Assembly (NCBI GenBank): GCA_945901765.1
Contig: CAMDLO010000007.1
Span: 1 to 56,417, forward strand
DNA from: Cyanobium sp. NIES-981
GTDB taxonomy: Bacteria > Cyanobacteriota > Cyanobacteriia > PCC-6307 > Cyanobiaceae
Direction of reading: 5' to 3'
Length of the DNA stretch: 56,417 nt
Shown here: piece after piece, positions 42,270-50,988 of the stretch
How positions within the stretch are numbered: the stretch's first letter is position 1
Layout: each line of letters begins with the position of its first letter
The notes under the pieces: generated by a model
The model's input: the letters and a program-made list of their open reading frames with translations, nothing else
Databases searched by the model: none
What the model was told of the DNA's origin: nothing
Position numbers and translations under genes: made by a program

Positions 42270-44413
42270 ACCGCCGCACCCTGCTGATCGAACTGCTGGG
42301 CCTGGGAGCCGCCGCCGCCGCGACTCCGGCCCTCGCCGGGGCAGCCAGCTCCGGCAGCCGGTCTGTCGAACTGCCGTTCGAGCCGCTGCCAGGGCCGATA
42401 CCCCTGCCCGGCGACGGCCGCACGGCGGCGCAGCAGCAGGCCTTCTACAGCCGCATAGCCATCGAAGACCGGCTGGTGCTGCCCGAGGGGTACCGCAGCG
42501 AGCTGCTGTTCACCTGGGGCGATCGGCTGGCCGATGGACGCTTCGGGTTCAACAACGATTACCTGGCCTTCACCCCGCTGGCCGACGGTCGCGCCCTGCT
42601 CACGGTGAATTTCGAGTACGTCAGTCCAAGGGTGTGGATGCAGGGGTACAGCGAAGCCACGGGGGAGACCCTGCCCTTCGCAGCCCTGATCGAGGCGCTG
42701 GCGGCGCGCGGGGGCAGCGTCGACACGGGGTCACTGGCGGCGGACGATCCCCTCAGGCAACCGCTGCTGGCGGTGGCCAGCGCCGCCATGGCTGACCTGG
42801 GCATCGGCGTGGCCGAGATCGCCCAGGGCGCAGGCGGCACCTGGCGCCCGGCGAGCGGCCGGTTCGATCGGCGCATCACCGGCCTGAGCGGCTGGCGCCA
42901 ACCGGAGCAGCGGCTGCGCTGCAGCGGTCCGGCGGCGGCTGTGTTCCGCCGCAGCCAGCGCCAGGGTTACGACGACGGCCTGGGGGATCAGGTGATCGGC
43001 AGCTTCGCCAACTGCGCCGGCGGGCAGACCCCCTGGGGCACGGTGCTTTCGGCCGAGGAGAATGTCCAGAGCCAGGTGGTGGAGCGGGTCTATGCCGACG
43101 GCTCGTCGCCGCCGCCGGCGGAGCGGCCCTTCCGCTTCGATGGCACCCGCCTCGACGGCCTGGGCAACCCCTTCGGCCTGGCGGGCAACAAGTACGGCTG
43201 GATGGTGGAGCTCGATCCGCGCCGGCCGGAGCAGCCGGCGGTGAAGCACAGCTGGCTGGGCCGCTTCCGCCATGAGGCCGTGGCCGTGCAGGCCACGGCC
43301 GGCCGCCCCCTGGTGGTGTTCTCCGGCTGCGACCGCCATGGCGGCCACCTCTACCGGTTCGTCAGTGAGGCCGTGGTGCGCGACCCGGCCGATCCAGCCA
43401 ATTCGCGCCTGCTGGAGCGGGGCCGGCTTGAGGCGGCCCTGTTCAACCCCGACGGCAGCGGCCGCTGGCTGACCCTGGCACCGGACACGCCCCTGGCGCC
43501 GCTGCGCCCGAGCCACTACGCCCGGTTCGATCTGAACCAGCCGACGCTGGTGCCGAATCGCGACCGACGCCAACCCGGTGCCGAGGCCATCAGCAGCGAC
43601 GCCGAACTGACGGCCTACCTCAGGCAGCACCGCACGCTCGCCGACCTTTACCCCGGCGGCGGCGAGGAGCGGCAGGGGGCGATCCTGATCGACGCCCACC
43701 TGGCGGCCAATGCCATCGGTGCCACGCCGGCGGCCCGCCCGGAGGACACCGACATCGATCCGCGCACCGGCGATCTGCTGATCGCCTTCACGGCCAGCGG
43801 CAGCGACGGCGACGGCCGCGCCGATCCGGCGATCTTCCGGGGACCGCGCGGCGAGGCGAGCTGGCCCTACGGCTGGGTGATGCGTCTGAGCGATGGGCTC
43901 CAGCGGGGGGATGCCAGCGGCTTCCGCTGGCGGATGGTGGCCACAGGCGGCACCCCCTGGCAGGGGGGTATGGGCTTCGCCAACCCCGACAACCTGGCGA
44001 TCGACCGCCGCGGCAACCTCTGGATGGTCACCGACCGCTCCACCAGCAGCAGCGGCCTCGATGTGTTCGGCAACAACGCCTGCTGGCTGTTCCCCGCCAG
44101 CGGTCCCCGCGCCGGCGAAGCCTTGCTGTTCGCCAGCGGCCCGATGGAATGCGAGCTGTGCGGGCCCTGTTTCGACAGCGCCGAAACCACGCTGTTCCTG
44201 GCGGTGCAGCACCCGGGCGAGACCAACGGCACACGCGAACAGGGCGCCACGGAGTTCCAGGCCCACAGCCTCGAGGACCGCGACGGCGGCCGCTTCGAGC
44301 AGCTCCGCCAGGTGCCGCTGGGCTCCAACTGGCCGGCTCGCGCCCCGGGCCGGCCGCCGCGGCCGGGGGTGGTGGCGATTTCCCGCCATGACGGCAGGCC
44401 GCTGCTGGGCTGA
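42266..44413 (+). CDS. PhoX-like (DUF839) exported phosphatase
   Basis: The 715-residue protein carries an RR at residues 3-4 followed by a hydrophobic stretch and an Ala-rich cleavage region, a Tat-type signal. The body is the DUF839/PhoX family: FNNDYLAFTPLADGRALLTVNFEYV, GQTPWGTVLSAEENVQSQ, GWMVELDPRRPEQPAVKH with LGRFRHEAVAVQ, CDRHGGHLYRFVSE, RPEDTDIDPRTGDLLIAFT, FANPDNLAIDRRGNLWMVTD and FLAVQHPGET near the end. The acidic and Glu residues in these blocks are the expected Ca/Fe ligands. PhoX phosphatases release phosphate from monoesters outside the cytoplasm. It is coupled to the phytase-like lipoprotein gene. Confidence 0.9.
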   Translation: MNRRTLLIELLGLGAAAAATPALAGAASSGSRSVELPFEPLPGPIPLPGDGRTAAQQQAFYSRIAIEDRLVLPEGYRSELLFTWGDRLADGRFGFNNDYLAFTPLADGRALLTVNFEYVSPRVWMQGYSEATGETLPFAALIEALAARGGSVDTGSLAADDPLRQPLLAVASAAMADLGIGVAEIAQGAGGTWRPASGRFDRRITGLSGWRQPEQRLRCSGPAAAVFRRSQRQGYDDGLGDQVIGSFANCAGGQTPWGTVLSAEENVQSQVVERVYADGSSPPPAERPFRFDGTRLDGLGNPFGLAGNKYGWMVELDPRRPEQPAVKHSWLGRFRHEAVAVQATAGRPLVVFSGCDRHGGHLYRFVSEAVVRDPADPANSRLLERGRLEAALFNPDGSGRWLTLAPDTPLAPLRPSHYARFDLNQPTLVPNRDRRQPGAEAISSDAELTAYLRQHRTLADLYPGGGEERQGAILIDAHLAANAIGATPAARPEDTDIDPRTGDLLIAFTASGSDGDGRADPAIFRGPRGEASWPYGWVMRLSDGLQRGDASGFRWRMVATGGTPWQGGMGFANPDNLAIDRRGNLWMVTDRSTSSSGLDVFGNNACWLFPASGPRAGEALLFASGPMECELCGPCFDSAETTLFLAVQHPGETNGTREQGATEFQAHSLEDRDGGRFEQLRQVPLGSNWPARAPGRPPRPGVVAISRHDGRPLLG

Positions 44414-44424
44414 CAGGGCCGGAA

Positions 44425-44826
44425 TCAGCGGCTGTTGTTCTCCAGCTTCTCCAGGCCCTGGCGCAGCAGCTGCTGGCCCTGGTCGATCATCCGCTGGCGG
44501 TCGCTGCGGAACTGGCAGGCACCGCTGCGCAGCTGCACCGTGCGGCTGCGGGGCACGTACCAGATGGCGTCCAACCTGCAGAAGTTGCGGCCCTGCCTGG
44601 CCGGCAGATCCTCCAGCAGCTCGCCGCTGAGGCAGCGATAACCGCTGCGATCCTTGCCCTCGCGCAGGCAGGTGCCCAGGTTCTTCACGAACAGGGGCCG
44701 GCCCTGCGATTTGAAGGTGGCATTGGCGAAGCCGGCGAACGACACCGGGTCAAAACTGAACGGGGCGGCCTGGGCGGCGGCGGCGAGCAGGGTCAGCGCC
44801 AGGGCAGCGGCGCAGGGGCGGGGCAT
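44425..44826 (-). CDS. Secreted small protein of unknown function
   Basis: The 133-residue product has a clear signal peptide (MPRPCAAALALTLLAAAAQA, cleavage near AQA-AP). The mature part has four cysteines (near residues 53, 65, 82 and 104) that could form two disulfides, plus a charged C-terminal helix. I do not recognise the family. The ATG at 44826 is chosen because it puts the signal peptide at the start; an upstream ATG at 44844 adds six residues. It is convergent with the PhoX-like gene, 11 bases away. Confidence 0.62.
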   Translation of the reverse strand: MPRPCAAALALTLLAAAAQAAPFSFDPVSFAGFANATFKSQGRPLFVKNLGTCLREGKDRSGYRCLSGELLEDLPARQGRNFCRLDAIWYVPRSRTVQLRSGACQFRSDRQRMIDQGQQLLRQGLEKLENNSR

Positions 44827-44883
44827 GGGCGGTGACAGCAACATGCCTGCGATGGTGGCAGGGGCCGGCGAACGCCGCTGGGG

Positions 44884-45882
44884 TCAGGCGCCGCCGTTCA
44901 GCACCAGAGCGATCTGATCGCGGCCGTTGGTCTGGGCGAGCGCCAGAGCCCGTTCGGCCCGGGTCAGCAGGGGCTCGGGGCCGGTCTCACCTGGAGCGGC
45001 CAGCGTGAGTCCGCCGCTGAGCCGCAGCCGGTGGCCGGCACTGCTGAACACCCCCTTCAGCGCACCAACCTCCTGGCGCAGCGCCTCGCCCCGCAGACGC
45101 GCCTGATCGAGATCCGTGCCAAGAAGCAGCAGGGCGAAGCTGTCGTCACCGAAGCGCCCGCACAGCTCGCCGGGGCGCAAGGAGGCCTGAATGACCGTCG
45201 CCACGGCGCGCAGCACCTGATCGCCAGCCGCCAGGCCCCAGTTGTGATTGATCATCTCGAAGTTGTCGAGATCCAGCAGCAGCAGCGCCACCTCGCCCGG
45301 CCGATCAGCCCTGCGGCTCAGTTCCCGCCCGGCCAGGGCCAGGAACACATCCCGGCGCAGGGCGCCACTGATGGGGCAGAGGGTGGTGAGGCGCCGCAGC
45401 TCCAGCTCCCGCAGCACCAGCTGAGCCAGATCCTGCAAGGTCTCCACCTGGAAGCGGCTGAGCTGCCGCGGGGTCTGATCGATCACGCACAGGGTGCCCA
45501 GGTTGTACCCCTCCGGGCTCTGCAGCACGGCGCCGGCGTAAAACCGGATCGCCGGCGGACCGGTCACCAGCGGATTGGTGCAAAAACGCGGATCCAGCCG
45601 GGCATCCGGCACCACCAGCGCCTCCTCGGCGCAGATGGCATGGGCGCAGAAGGCCATCTGACGCGGCGTTTCGCTGGCATCAAGGCCATGGCGCGCCAGG
45701 AACCACTGGCGGTCCCCGTCCACCAGGGAAATCAAAGCGGTGGGGGTCTCCATCACCCGAGCTGCCAGGCGCACCAGCCTCTGCAGATGGTCGTCCGCGT
45801 CGGTGTCGAGGACGCCATAGCGCTCGAGAGCCCGCTGGCGCTGCTGTTCGTCGCCCGGGATCGGGCTGTCGGGGTAGGGCAT
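44884..45882 (-). CDS. GAF-GGDEF protein with altered GGDEF signature
   Basis: The 332-residue protein has an N-terminal GAF domain (about 20-155; RYGVLDTDADDHLQRLVRLA, ALISLVDGDRQWFLARHGLD and a CAHAI-type segment) of the type found before sensor or diguanylate cyclase domains. A GGDEF-like domain follows (about 170-330) with LLDLDNFEMINHNWGLAAGD. The signature loop reads GDDSF in place of GGDEF and the usual His after Gly in the substrate helix is Leu. It is therefore probably an inactive cyclase, or a GTP or c-di-GMP sensor. The ATG at 45882 is chosen over a 49-codon extension. No partner EAL protein is near. Confidence 0.88.
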   Translation of the reverse strand: MPYPDSPIPGDEQQRQRALERYGVLDTDADDHLQRLVRLAARVMETPTALISLVDGDRQWFLARHGLDASETPRQMAFCAHAICAEEALVVPDARLDPRFCTNPLVTGPPAIRFYAGAVLQSPEGYNLGTLCVIDQTPRQLSRFQVETLQDLAQLVLRELELRRLTTLCPISGALRRDVFLALAGRELSRRADRPGEVALLLLDLDNFEMINHNWGLAAGDQVLRAVATVIQASLRPGELCGRFGDDSFALLLLGTDLDQARLRGEALRQEVGALKGVFSSAGHRLRLSGGLTLAAPGETGPEPLLTRAERALALAQTNGRDQIALVLNGGA

Positions 45883-46103
45883 CAGCTGCCTCCTGCTGTT
45901 CAGGCTACGACCGCAGCGGGCGGGCGGGCGGCGGACGGCGCCGCACAGCGACGCGAAAGCCGAAGAAAAGAGAAGCGTTTCCGCCTCATCCGTTGTAACA
46001 ACCGCTACCGAACGCTTGAATGAATGCACGTTGATCCGCCGACCAGGCGGACGCAGATCGTTCCGCGCCAGGCAACGGGGACGCGGGCACTGTGGAGAGC
46101 GTG

Positions 46104-46283
46104 ATGAACGTGCTCGATCTGATCCGCACCAAGATGATCAAGGCCCAGCGCCTTGACGATGCCCAGTACCTGATGGCCAAGGCCTATCGGGGCGTGGCTT
46201 ACGTCGATGCCCACCACGACGAGCCCAGGCCGGCCGAACCCACCCGCAAACTCACGTACCGCGGCCGGCCTTACAACCACTGA
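46104..46283 (+). CDS. DUF4278 family small protein
   Basis: The 59-residue protein has a helical first part and the DUF4278 ending, RKLTYRGRPYNH, a short Tyr-Arg-Gly motif common in small cyanobacterial proteins. The ATG at 46104 has GGAG seven bases upstream; a GTG 12 bases earlier would add four residues. Function is unknown. Confidence 0.72.
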   Translation: MNVLDLIRTKMIKAQRLDDAQYLMAKAYRGVAYVDAHHDEPRPAEPTRKLTYRGRPYNH

Positions 46284-46357
46284 GCCGCCGCTCAGCCAGC
46301 AACCCGGCGTCACAGCGCTCCTAGACTGACCGCTGGGTTGTCAGAGCTTCCCTGGCC

Positions 46358-46954
46358 ATGTCCCGCCCACTGAACCGCCCGGCACGGGATCCCGCCGGAG
46401 ACATTGTTCAGTTCATCATCGGCGGATGCCTGTTCGGCAGCGGCCTGTTCCTGTTCATGAATCAGGTGATGGTGCGCTCCGATGGCGCCATCCAGGGTGC
46501 GCTTTCCCCCTGGGGGCGCTACGGCGCCGGCTGGGGTTCCGCAGCGGCCAGGCCGTTGCTGCCGTGGGGCACTCCGTTGCCGTGGGGCACTCCGGGGCTG
46601 GGTCTGCTGATGATCCCCCTTGGGATCGGCGTGTGCCTGCTGTTTGCCGGACACTTTCAACGCTGGGGCAGGCTGCTGCTGTGGGGATCACTGGCTGCCC
46701 TGTTCGCGGGGGTGCTCAACAGCGTGCGCATCATCTTGATGCCTGCCACGCTCTGGCAGCTTGCTGTCTATGTGGTGATGATCGCCAGCGGCGGCGGTCT
46801 GATGTTCCGCAGCCTCTACGGCTACGACTCTGGCGAACCACAAAGGCGCTCCCCGCGTCCTGCGGAAGCAGCGGACGACCAATCCCCATCGCAGGCCGAG
46901 CTGAAACGCGAGCTGGCCGAGTTGAAACGGCGGATCGACGCCCTCAACGACTGA
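46358..46954 (+). CDS. Membrane protein of unknown function
   Basis: The 198-residue protein has four hydrophobic segments (about 15-37, 73-95, 100-120, 125-145). A Gly/Trp-rich loop contains a duplicated PWGTP motif from an 18-base repeat (about 46554-46595). It ends in a charged C-terminal tail with a short helix (ELKRELAELKRRIDALND) that looks like a small coiled-coil or SHOCT-like motif. The family is not recognised with certainty. It is on the forward strand between DUF4278 and a reverse operon. Confidence 0.68.
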   Translation: MSRPLNRPARDPAGDIVQFIIGGCLFGSGLFLFMNQVMVRSDGAIQGALSPWGRYGAGWGSAAARPLLPWGTPLPWGTPGLGLLMIPLGIGVCLLFAGHFQRWGRLLLWGSLAALFAGVLNSVRIILMPATLWQLAVYVVMIASGGGLMFRSLYGYDSGEPQRRSPRPAEAADDQSPSQAELKRELAELKRRIDALND

Positions 46955-47017
46955 GGCGGATCCGCACAAACAAGCGATTCAGCCGAGCCTGTAACCAAGC
47001 AGCTCCGCTGGGTTCTC

Positions 47018-47164
47018 TCAGCTGGGAAGCGTGAATCCCGACTGCATGCTCTTGACATCGAGCATCACCCAGGTGACCCAGAGCAGCAGGCCGATCACCC
47101 CGGAAACGGCCGCGAAACGGGCGACAGTCCGCAGCACCACCTCAAACAGGCTGATCTCTTTCAT
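47018..47164 (-). CDS. Single-span small membrane protein
   Basis: A 48-residue open frame beginning MKEISLFEVVLRTVARFAAV, with one hydrophobic helix (about 15-37) and a short polar tail. Its ATG lies inside the 3' end of the GH57 gene (23-base overlap), so it would be translated as the last gene of that operon. It is too short to place in a family. Gene-like features are the amphipathic start, the helix and tight coupling; a weak ribosome binding site counts against it. Confidence 0.5.
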   Translation of the reverse strand: MKEISLFEVVLRTVARFAAVSGVIGLLLWVTWVMLDVKSMQSGFTLPS

Positions 47165-48584
47165 CGGCGGCAGCCGGGTACGCCCCCACTATGGTCGCGC
47201 TGCCGCGGCGGTGCAGCTCGCGGGCGTAGTCGGTCCAGACGCCCTGGCCCCAGTAGCGGAAACAGCTGGTCTCCAGCAGCAGCAGGGGTAGCAGCGCCTG
47301 CTGATACGCCGGTGTGGCCGTGACGGCGGGATCAGCCGCCACCAGCGGATCAAAGTGCTGGTGAAACCGGGCGCTGAGCTCCTCCATCGGCTCCAGCACG
47401 TTGGCGTAGCCCTCCACCCAGCTGAGGTTGTTGGTCCAGGAGGCACCGGCCATGGAGAACGCGCCATCGGCGGCGGCGAGTGCGGCGATCGCCGTGTCCA
47501 CCGCGGCCCGGCCAGGACCGCCAGAGCCTGCACCGCCCAGGTGCTGCCAGAGCCAGTGCTGCTGCACCGCCTGAATCGGCGCAAAGTCGGCCTCCGTGAA
47601 GCCGGCGGCCGCCAGCAGCTCGAGATACTCGCTGCCGTTGAGGGCCGCGGTGCCGCCAGCCCCCCCCTCAGCCAGGCGCCGGTGGGCCTGGAGGAAGGCA
47701 GCGGGAAACTCGTTCATCATCACGCCGCCGTTCTCACCGTCGGCGATCTGCACCACCAGCGACGGGATCGAGCGGCCGGCCAACGGAACACGGTTCAACC
47801 CCAGGGCCTCGTAGCAGGGCTGCATCTGGCCCACCAGCTTGGTGTCGGACCCCTGGGTCTTGACCAGGGCGGTGATCGTGGCCACCTCACCGCTGGAGTT
47901 GCGGGCCACCAGCCGGTTGGGCACCAGCACCTGCTCGCGGCTGAGCGGGCTGCCGTCGGGATTCTCGACACTGTGCTCCTGTACCAGCAGCCAGCGGTAG
48001 CCGCAGTCGCGCAGCGCCTGCACGAAGGCGAACAGGGCATCGGGATGGTTGGGCAGGGCCATCTCCGGCGGGGAGAAGCCCTGCACCCGCTGCAGGGCCC
48101 CATCGCCGAACAGGGCAGCGAAGTGCTGCTGCCAGGCCTGGATCTGCAGCTTGATGTCGGGGATCGGTGTGGAGGGGGCCACGGCGTGGCTCCAGAACGT
48201 GCCCAGCCACTCCACGTGCTGCTGCATGCGGGTATCGCAGGCCAGGAAGCGCAGGGCAGCGAGGATGTCGTGGCGGCCCATCTGCTCAAAGCCCCAGAGC
48301 AGGTTGCCGGAGTAATCGAGCATGATCCGCGGCTCACAGCCCTCGGCGATCAGCTGGGGCAGCATGTCGGCCAGCCTCCGGTAGCAGTGAGCGAAGGGCT
48401 CGGCGTTGTGGTTGTCGCCCTCGCCGGGATGGTCGAACATCCACTGCAGATGGGAGATCAGCTGGCCATCCGGCCCGGCGGGGATGGTGGGCTGGTGCAT
48501 GTGCAGCGCACAGGCGAAGGCGGAACGGATCTGCTCAAATCGACCCCGATCCAGCCAGGGCGATGGCGGGGGCGGACCCTGCAT
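47142..48584 (-). CDS. GH57 family glycoside hydrolase
   Basis: The product (480 residues from this ATG) shows the GH57 pattern: ACALHMHQPTIPAG at the start, PRIMLDYSGNLLWGFEQM, then FSPPEMALPNHPD with the catalytic Glu, and IADGENGGVMMNEFP. GH57 members are alpha-amylases, glucanotransferases or branching enzymes acting on glucans; this one is closest in feel to the cyanobacterial 'GH57' of unknown specificity. Codons upstream (LPPIAGREAEIQAL) still look family-like but have no ATG, GTG or TTG. A CTG at 48641 overlaps the kinase stop as CTGA and may be the real start. It is the third gene of a reverse operon. Confidence 0.87.
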   Translation of the reverse strand: MQGPPPPSPWLDRGRFEQIRSAFACALHMHQPTIPAGPDGQLISHLQWMFDHPGEGDNHNAEPFAHCYRRLADMLPQLIAEGCEPRIMLDYSGNLLWGFEQMGRHDILAALRFLACDTRMQQHVEWLGTFWSHAVAPSTPIPDIKLQIQAWQQHFAALFGDGALQRVQGFSPPEMALPNHPDALFAFVQALRDCGYRWLLVQEHSVENPDGSPLSREQVLVPNRLVARNSSGEVATITALVKTQGSDTKLVGQMQPCYEALGLNRVPLAGRSIPSLVVQIADGENGGVMMNEFPAAFLQAHRRLAEGGAGGTAALNGSEYLELLAAAGFTEADFAPIQAVQQHWLWQHLGGAGSGGPGRAAVDTAIAALAAADGAFSMAGASWTNNLSWVEGYANVLEPMEELSARFHQHFDPLVAADPAVTATPAYQQALLPLLLLETSCFRYWGQGVWTDYARELHRRGSATIVGAYPAAADERDQPV

Positions 48585-48637
48585 CAGCGCCTGGATCTCC
48601 GCCTCACGGCCGGCGATCGGTGGCAGGGCGGAGTGGT

Positions 48638-49324
48638 TCAGCGGATTCCCAGCTCCTGTTCGAGCCGCTTCAGCCGATCAGCCCGGCCTCCGCTGATTTC
48701 CAGCACGGGGCAGCCCTGGGGACTGCGTGCGGGCAGATCGTGGCGATAGAGCTGCTTGAAGGCCGCATCCACCCAATCGCGATAGGCCGCTTCAACCGAG
48801 CGGATGCCGTCGTTCTCCATGCGGGGGTCGATGCGGGGATCGCCCGTGAGGGGCAGGAAAACAATCAGGTCATAACTGCTGAGGGCCTGACTGTCGAGGA
48901 TCGTGCCCCACAGCTCCTCGATGAAGGCGGCATCAATGTCGGAGGGGAAGGCCAAGCCGTTCTTCTCCTGCATGTCTGGACGTACCTCCAAAGTGCGCAG
49001 CCGTTGCTGGATGGGCAGGCCCTCGTTGCTCCCCATGGCGCGGGCGTAGTGGGAATAGGGCAGAAAGTCGAGGCAGCTGCGGTCGCAGATCACCGAACGA
49101 TCGGGCCGCTGCAGCCGAGCCTGGTTGATGCGATCGATGGCGTGCTGCGTCATCAGCCGGTTGCAGCGTTGGCTTGCCCGCTCGGCGAAGTGGATGCGCT
49201 CCTGACGGGCGACAAGCTCCCGGTAGGGCTCATCGAACAACAGAAAATCCGGGTGCGCCGCATGAAAATCCCGCACCAACGTGGATTTGCCAAGGCTGTG
49301 GGACCCACTGATCGCAACCCTCAT
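48638..49324 (-). CDS. P-loop kinase-like ATPase (AAA_28/NadR type)
   Basis: The 228-residue protein begins MRVAISGSHSLGKSTLVRDF, an exact Walker A motif at residues 7-15. An FLLFDEPYREL segment follows and, further on, VICDRSCLDFLPYSHYA, both typical of the small AAA_28/NadR-like nucleoside kinases. DLIVFLPLTGDPRIDPR is a substrate-side loop. It probably phosphorylates a small molecule, but the substrate is unknown. Its ATG overlaps the permease stop (ATGA), and its TGA overlaps a CTG for GH57. Coupling to a nucleobase-type permease suggests salvage of a nucleoside or related compound. Confidence 0.82.
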   Translation of the reverse strand: MRVAISGSHSLGKSTLVRDFHAAHPDFLLFDEPYRELVARQERIHFAERASQRCNRLMTQHAIDRINQARLQRPDRSVICDRSCLDFLPYSHYARAMGSNEGLPIQQRLRTLEVRPDMQEKNGLAFPSDIDAAFIEELWGTILDSQALSSYDLIVFLPLTGDPRIDPRMENDGIRSVEAAYRDWVDAAFKQLYRHDLPARSPQGCPVLEISGGRADRLKRLEQELGIR

Positions 49325-50931
49325 CGCCTCACCCGGCTGGCCAGGCCAAACACCACGGCCATCAACAGATAGCCAAGGGCCCAGCTGCCGCCCACACCCC
49401 AACCGAGCCGGAGCACGGTGTCGGAGGTGGTGAAGCGCCAGGCATGAATCACCCCGAGCCAGGCACAGCCAGACGCCACCAGCGCCCACACCGCGGCGGC
49501 CTGAAAGCGCTGTTCGATCACGAACACCACCATCGCCGCCAGCAGCATCGCCGTGATGATCTGGCCCTGTTCAAGCGCAAAGGCGCCTGTGGCCCACACG
49601 TCGGCCTGCTGCAGCGGCAGCAGCAACGCCGGCGAAAACGGCTGCTGAACACTGCCGGCGCCTCCGGCCCGCAGGCCCGCCTTGAGCAGCAGGGCTCCCC
49701 AGCCTGCCAGGCCCGGCAGCAGGCCAAGCGCCACGGCCGGGGCATGGGCGCTGGGGGTGGCCTGGAAGGCCTGAGCGGCGATCACCAGGCCGATGTAGAG
49801 CAAGATCGCCATGCCCGCCTCGATCGGCACCAGCTGGCCGATCACGCCGAACAGCCCCAGCAGACAGGCGATCGCCATCACCAGGCCGTTGAGCCAGGAG
49901 TAGCCGATGCGGGCGCCCATCGCCTTCCAGGCCGGATGACCGATGTAGAGCGTCGTCGGAAAGCAGCCCCCCAGGGCGGCGGCGGTGATCGTGCCGATGC
50001 CGTTGATCAGCAGGGAGCTGCGCACGGGATAACGGTCGCCGGCGGCCTCGGCGCTCTCGATGTTCTGCAGGGAGCCGAGCAGGTTGAACAGCCCCATCGG
50101 CACGATCACCCCCAGCCAGGGCAGCAGCTGCCCGCGGGCCTGCCAGAGCGCCCCCAGCTCCAGATGGGGAGGCCGCAGGCCGATCTGGGCCAGCTGTTCC
50201 GACCAGCTGAGCGGATCGAAACGCACCAGTCCGCTGCCCCAGGCCAGAGCCGTGCCCACCAGCACCGCCAGCAGGCCACCGGGGATCGGCAGGCGCAGCT
50301 GACCGTGGTAGGTGACCAGGATCAGCGCCAGCACCGTCAGTCCCACCACCGGCTGGGCATAGGTGCGGAGCAGGAAGCCCAGGGCGATGTAGCCCAGGGC
50401 AATGCCGGCCAGGGTGGAGAGCAGGGCGGCCCGCGGCAGCCAGCGCCGCAGCAGCTGGGCACAGAAGGCTCCGGCTGCTTCGATCAGGCCCGACCCCAGG
50501 CAGGCCACCATGCCGGCCTGCCACGACAGCCGCACCGCCGTCTCGGCCGAAAGCCCGGCATTCACCGCCGTCAGCTTGACGGGCAGCATCACCAGGAACA
50601 CGTAGGCGAACAGGCTCACTGTGTTGATGCCGTAGGGGAGCGCGGTGCGATCAGCCCGGCCCTCAGCCCGGGCCAAACGGTGGGCCTGCAGGGCGTAGGC
50701 GAGGTTGCCCAGCAGCAGGCTGATACCGGTGGCGGGCAGGATCGTGCCGAGCAGCAGCGACTCCGGATAGCCGAGCACTCCCCGGCAGAGCCCGAGGATC
50801 AGCAGGATCTGGATGAGGTTGTCGAGCCCCAGGCCCAGAAAGCCATCCACATCCCCGGGCACAAACCAGCGGGGGCCCGCCGCGGAATCCGACGAAGCCG
50901 TCATGGCCGAAGCAGCGGCGAACAGCTGCAT
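49321..50931 (-). CDS. NCS2-type (xanthine/uracil) permease family protein
   Basis: The 536-residue protein has about 12-14 membrane helices and the cyanobacterial and plant-type permease start (RWFVPGDVDGFLGLGLDNL). LPYGINTVSLFAYVFLVMLP follows, then a central AALGGCFPTTLYIGHPAWK region that corresponds to the family's substrate loop. These proteins carry purines, pyrimidines or related compounds with H+ or Na+, but this subgroup is not characterised. The ATG at 50931 is used; MTASSDS at 50904 is also possible. It leads the operon with the kinase and GH57 genes and is divergent from an antiporter, 57 bases away. Confidence 0.82.
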   Translation of the reverse strand: MQLFAAASAMTASSDSAAGPRWFVPGDVDGFLGLGLDNLIQILLILGLCRGVLGYPESLLLGTILPATGISLLLGNLAYALQAHRLARAEGRADRTALPYGINTVSLFAYVFLVMLPVKLTAVNAGLSAETAVRLSWQAGMVACLGSGLIEAAGAFCAQLLRRWLPRAALLSTLAGIALGYIALGFLLRTYAQPVVGLTVLALILVTYHGQLRLPIPGGLLAVLVGTALAWGSGLVRFDPLSWSEQLAQIGLRPPHLELGALWQARGQLLPWLGVIVPMGLFNLLGSLQNIESAEAAGDRYPVRSSLLINGIGTITAAALGGCFPTTLYIGHPAWKAMGARIGYSWLNGLVMAIACLLGLFGVIGQLVPIEAGMAILLYIGLVIAAQAFQATPSAHAPAVALGLLPGLAGWGALLLKAGLRAGGAGSVQQPFSPALLLPLQQADVWATGAFALEQGQIITAMLLAAMVVFVIEQRFQAAAVWALVASGCAWLGVIHAWRFTTSDTVLRLGWGVGGSWALGYLLMAVVFGLASRVRR

Positions 50932-50988
50932 CGTCGCGCCCCGGTCTGCGGGGCGAGAATCGACCCACTGCCGCGGCGGCTGCTGGCG

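Noticed and set aside
4514-49880. HIP1 octamer GCGATCGC as a landmark repeat
   Set aside because: Only a handful of copies were noticed by eye, about what a G+C-rich sequence would give; not enriched as in HIP1-rich cyanobacteria.
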